Shown here piece after piece: positions 62,410 through 64,000 of a stretch of DNA of 64,000 nucleotides. The DNA is taken from assembly GCA_963696075.1 (NCBI GenBank), contig CAVOJD010000006.1:434001-498000 (forward strand), in the 5' to 3' direction. The position numbers and the translations under genes are program-made. The notes under the pieces were generated by a model that searched no databases, was not told the origin of the DNA, and saw nothing but the letters and a program-made list of their open reading frames with translations. The stretch comes from CAJQQK01 sp963696075 (GTDB lineage: Bacteria > Pseudomonadota > Alphaproteobacteria > Rhizobiales > Hyphomicrobiaceae). Position 1 is the stretch's first letter; each line of letters starts with the position of its first letter.

Positions 62410-64000
62410 ATGTCCGCGAAAGACGTAAGATTTTCAACAGACGCGCGTGATCGTATGCTGCGCGGCGTCGACATCCTGGCAAACGCCGTGAAGGTCACGC
62501 TCGGTCCGAAAGGCCGCAACGTCATCATCGAAAAGTCGTTCGGCGCCCCGCGCACGACGAAGGACGGCGTCACGGTTGCCAAGGAAATCGAACTCGAAGA
62601 CAAGTTCGAGAACATGGGCGCACAGATGGTGCGCGAAGTTGCCTCGAAGACGAACGACGTCGCAGGCGATGGCACCACGACCGCAACTGTTCTGGCTCAG
62701 GCCATCGTCCGCGAAGGCCTCAAGGCTGTCGCAGCCGGCATGAACCCGATGGACCTCAAGCGCGGCATCGACAAGGCGACCATCCAGGCCGTCCAGGAAA
62801 TCAGCAAGCGCGCCAAGAAGGTCAAGAGTTCGGAAGAGATCGCACAGGTGGGCACCATTTCCGCCAACGGCGAATCCGAAATCGGCCAGATGATCGCAGA
62901 AGCCATGCAGCGCGTCGGCAACGAAGGCGTCATCACGGTTGAAGAAGCCAAGGGCCTCGAAACCGAACTCGACGTCGTCGAAGGCATGCAGTTCGACCGT
63001 GGCTACCTCTCGCCGTACTTCATCACCAACGCCGAGAAGATGGTTGCCGAACTCGAAGATCCCTACATCCTGATCCACGAGAAGAAGCTCTCCAACCTGC
63101 AGGCGATGCTCCCGATCCTGGAAGCCGTCGTCCAGTCCGGCAAGCCGCTCCTGATCATCGCCGAAGACGTCGAAGGCGAAGCGCTCGCCACTCTCGTCGT
63201 CAACAAGCTCCGTGGTGGCCTTAAGATCGCAGCCGTCAAGGCGCCTGGCTTCGGTGATCGCCGCAAGGCCATGCTCGAAGACATCGCCATCCTGACCGGT
63301 GGCCAGACGATTTCGGAAGATCTCGGCATCAAGCTCGAAACCGTCACGCTCGACATGCTCGGCACCGCCAAGCGCGTCTCCATCTCCAAGGACGACACGA
63401 CGATCGTCGACGGCGCCGGCAAGAAGAAAGACATCGAAGGCCGTGTTAGCCAGATCCGGGCGCAGATCGAGGAAACCACCTCGGACTATGACCGCGAGAA
63501 GCTCCAGGAGCGCCTGGCCAAGCTCGCCGGTGGTGTTGCCGTCCTCAAGGTCGGTGGTGCAACGGAAGTCGAAGTGAAAGAGCGTAAGGACCGCGTCGAC
63601 GACGCCCTGAACGCAACCCGCGCCGCTGTTGAAGAAGGCGTCGTGCCGGGTGGTGGCGTCATGCTGCTGAAGGCAAGCGCTGCCCTCAACATCGAAGGCG
63701 ACAACGACGACCAGAACGCCGGTATCGCCATTGTGCGCAAGGCGCTGCAGGCTCCGATCCGCCAGATCGCCGACAATGCCGGCGTTGAAGGCTCGATCGT
63801 TGTCGGCAAGGTCCTTGAGAATCGCTCGGCTTCCTTCGGCTACGACGCCCAGAAGGACGAGTACTGCGATCTGATCGAGCGTGGCATCATCGACCCGGCA
63901 AAGGTCGTGCGCACCGCGCTGCAGGACGCAGCCTCCGTCGCCGGCCTGATGGTGACGACCGAAGCTGGTGTCGCCGAAGCGCCGAAGAAGGAAGGTGCTG
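62410..64000 (+). CDS. groEL: Chaperonin GroEL (3' end outside window)
   Basis: The frame from ATG 62410 (MSAKDVRFSTDARDRMLRGVDILANAV) is open to the window edge, giving 530 of about 545 residues. ATP-binding VTLGPKGRNV and AGDGTTTATVLA, the apical domain and the intermediate-domain VVPGGGVMLLKA are all present. The glycine-methionine tail is outside. It folds proteins together with GroES, 81 bases upstream. AGGAGAG precedes the start. Confidence 0.98.
   Translation, partial: MSAKDVRFSTDARDRMLRGVDILANAVKVTLGPKGRNVIIEKSFGAPRTTKDGVTVAKEIELEDKFENMGAQMVREVASKTNDVAGDGTTTATVLAQAIVREGLKAVAAGMNPMDLKRGIDKATIQAVQEISKRAKKVKSSEEIAQVGTISANGESEIGQMIAEAMQRVGNEGVITVEEAKGLETELDVVEGMQFDRGYLSPYFITNAEKMVAELEDPYILIHEKKLSNLQAMLPILEAVVQSGKPLLIIAEDVEGEALATLVVNKLRGGLKIAAVKAPGFGDRRKAMLEDIAILTGGQTISEDLGIKLETVTLDMLGTAKRVSISKDDTTIVDGAGKKKDIEGRVSQIRAQIEETTSDYDREKLQERLAKLAGGVAVLKVGGATEVEVKERKDRVDDALNATRAAVEEGVVPGGGVMLLKASAALNIEGDNDDQNAGIAIVRKALQAPIRQIADNAGVEGSIVVGKVLENRSASFGYDAQKDEYCDLIERGIIDPAKVVRTALQDAASVAGLMVTTEAGVAEAPKKEGA

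Overview
The window is GC-rich, densely coded chromosomal DNA from an alphaproteobacterium, most likely of the Hyphomicrobiales (Rhizobiales). The evidence is gene content and order: a cycM-kdsB-pheA block, dnaX next to the 4.5S SRP RNA and followed by ybaB, a DnaX with the zinc-module cysteines reduced in the way seen in rhizobia, def-fmt, a complete yejABEF transporter, a CIRCE-controlled groESL and a cpa/tad pilus locus. Genus cannot be fixed from the sequence alone.

Layout. 1-5.1 kb: end of a radical SAM protein, a fumarylacetoacetase-fold hydratase, a small exported protein, and a coupled DNA-ligase-associated exonuclease plus ATP-dependent DNA ligase. 5.1-9.4 kb: a lower-GC accessory patch. 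An IS1380-family element (5761-7357) with 4-bp CTAG target duplications sits inside a hypothetical membrane-protein gene; removing it restores one open frame. A DUF6471 gene, two structured ~97-bp repeats, tRNA-Gly(CCC) and nested inverted repeats follow. 9.4-13.9 kb: a membrane glycosyltransferase and a PAS-GGDEF-EAL signalling protein.

13.9-17.9 kb: a compact minus-strand cluster that looks like an undescribed RiPP (modified peptide) system: subtilisin-like protease, radical SAM/SPASM maturase, PqqD-like peptide-binding protein, a 91-residue precursor containing two identical 21-residue repeats, and an unrecognised fifth protein. The two repeat copies differ at seven bases, all synonymous.

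18.1-22.9 kb: nitroreductase, AbrB-type membrane protein, zinc metallopeptidase, histone-deacetylase-like amidohydrolase and a DUF457 membrane protein, ended by a 24-bp perfect stem. 22.9-35.4 kb: the Flp/Tad pilus locus. Two TadE-like pseudopilins and a pilus N-domain protein are on the minus strand; two Flp pilins (too short for most ORF callers), prepilin peptidase CpaA, CpaB-C-D-E-F and TadB-TadC are on the plus strand.

35.4-53 kb: phenylalanine synthesis (pheA), KDO activation (kdsB), cytochrome c, peptide uptake (yejABEF), a 2-hydroxyacid reductase, N-terminal formyl-Met processing (fmt, def), two glycosyltransferases, recR, a CoA-transferase, and an ArsR-type regulator coupled to a permease. 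53-64 kb: a small gene behind a cluster of CtrA-like TTAA boxes, ybaB, dnaX, ffs, a VOC protein, a slipin, nudC, a four-copy structured repeat array, a PCuAC copper chaperone, a degenerate SDR, and groES-groEL (groEL cut by the window edge).

A cross-cutting feature is that several normally intact genes (subtilase, cpaF, yejE, the ArsR-linked permease) carry single-base frameshifts. Their number suggests base-calling errors in the assembly rather than true gene decay, and readers should treat these four as probably functional until raw reads are examined.
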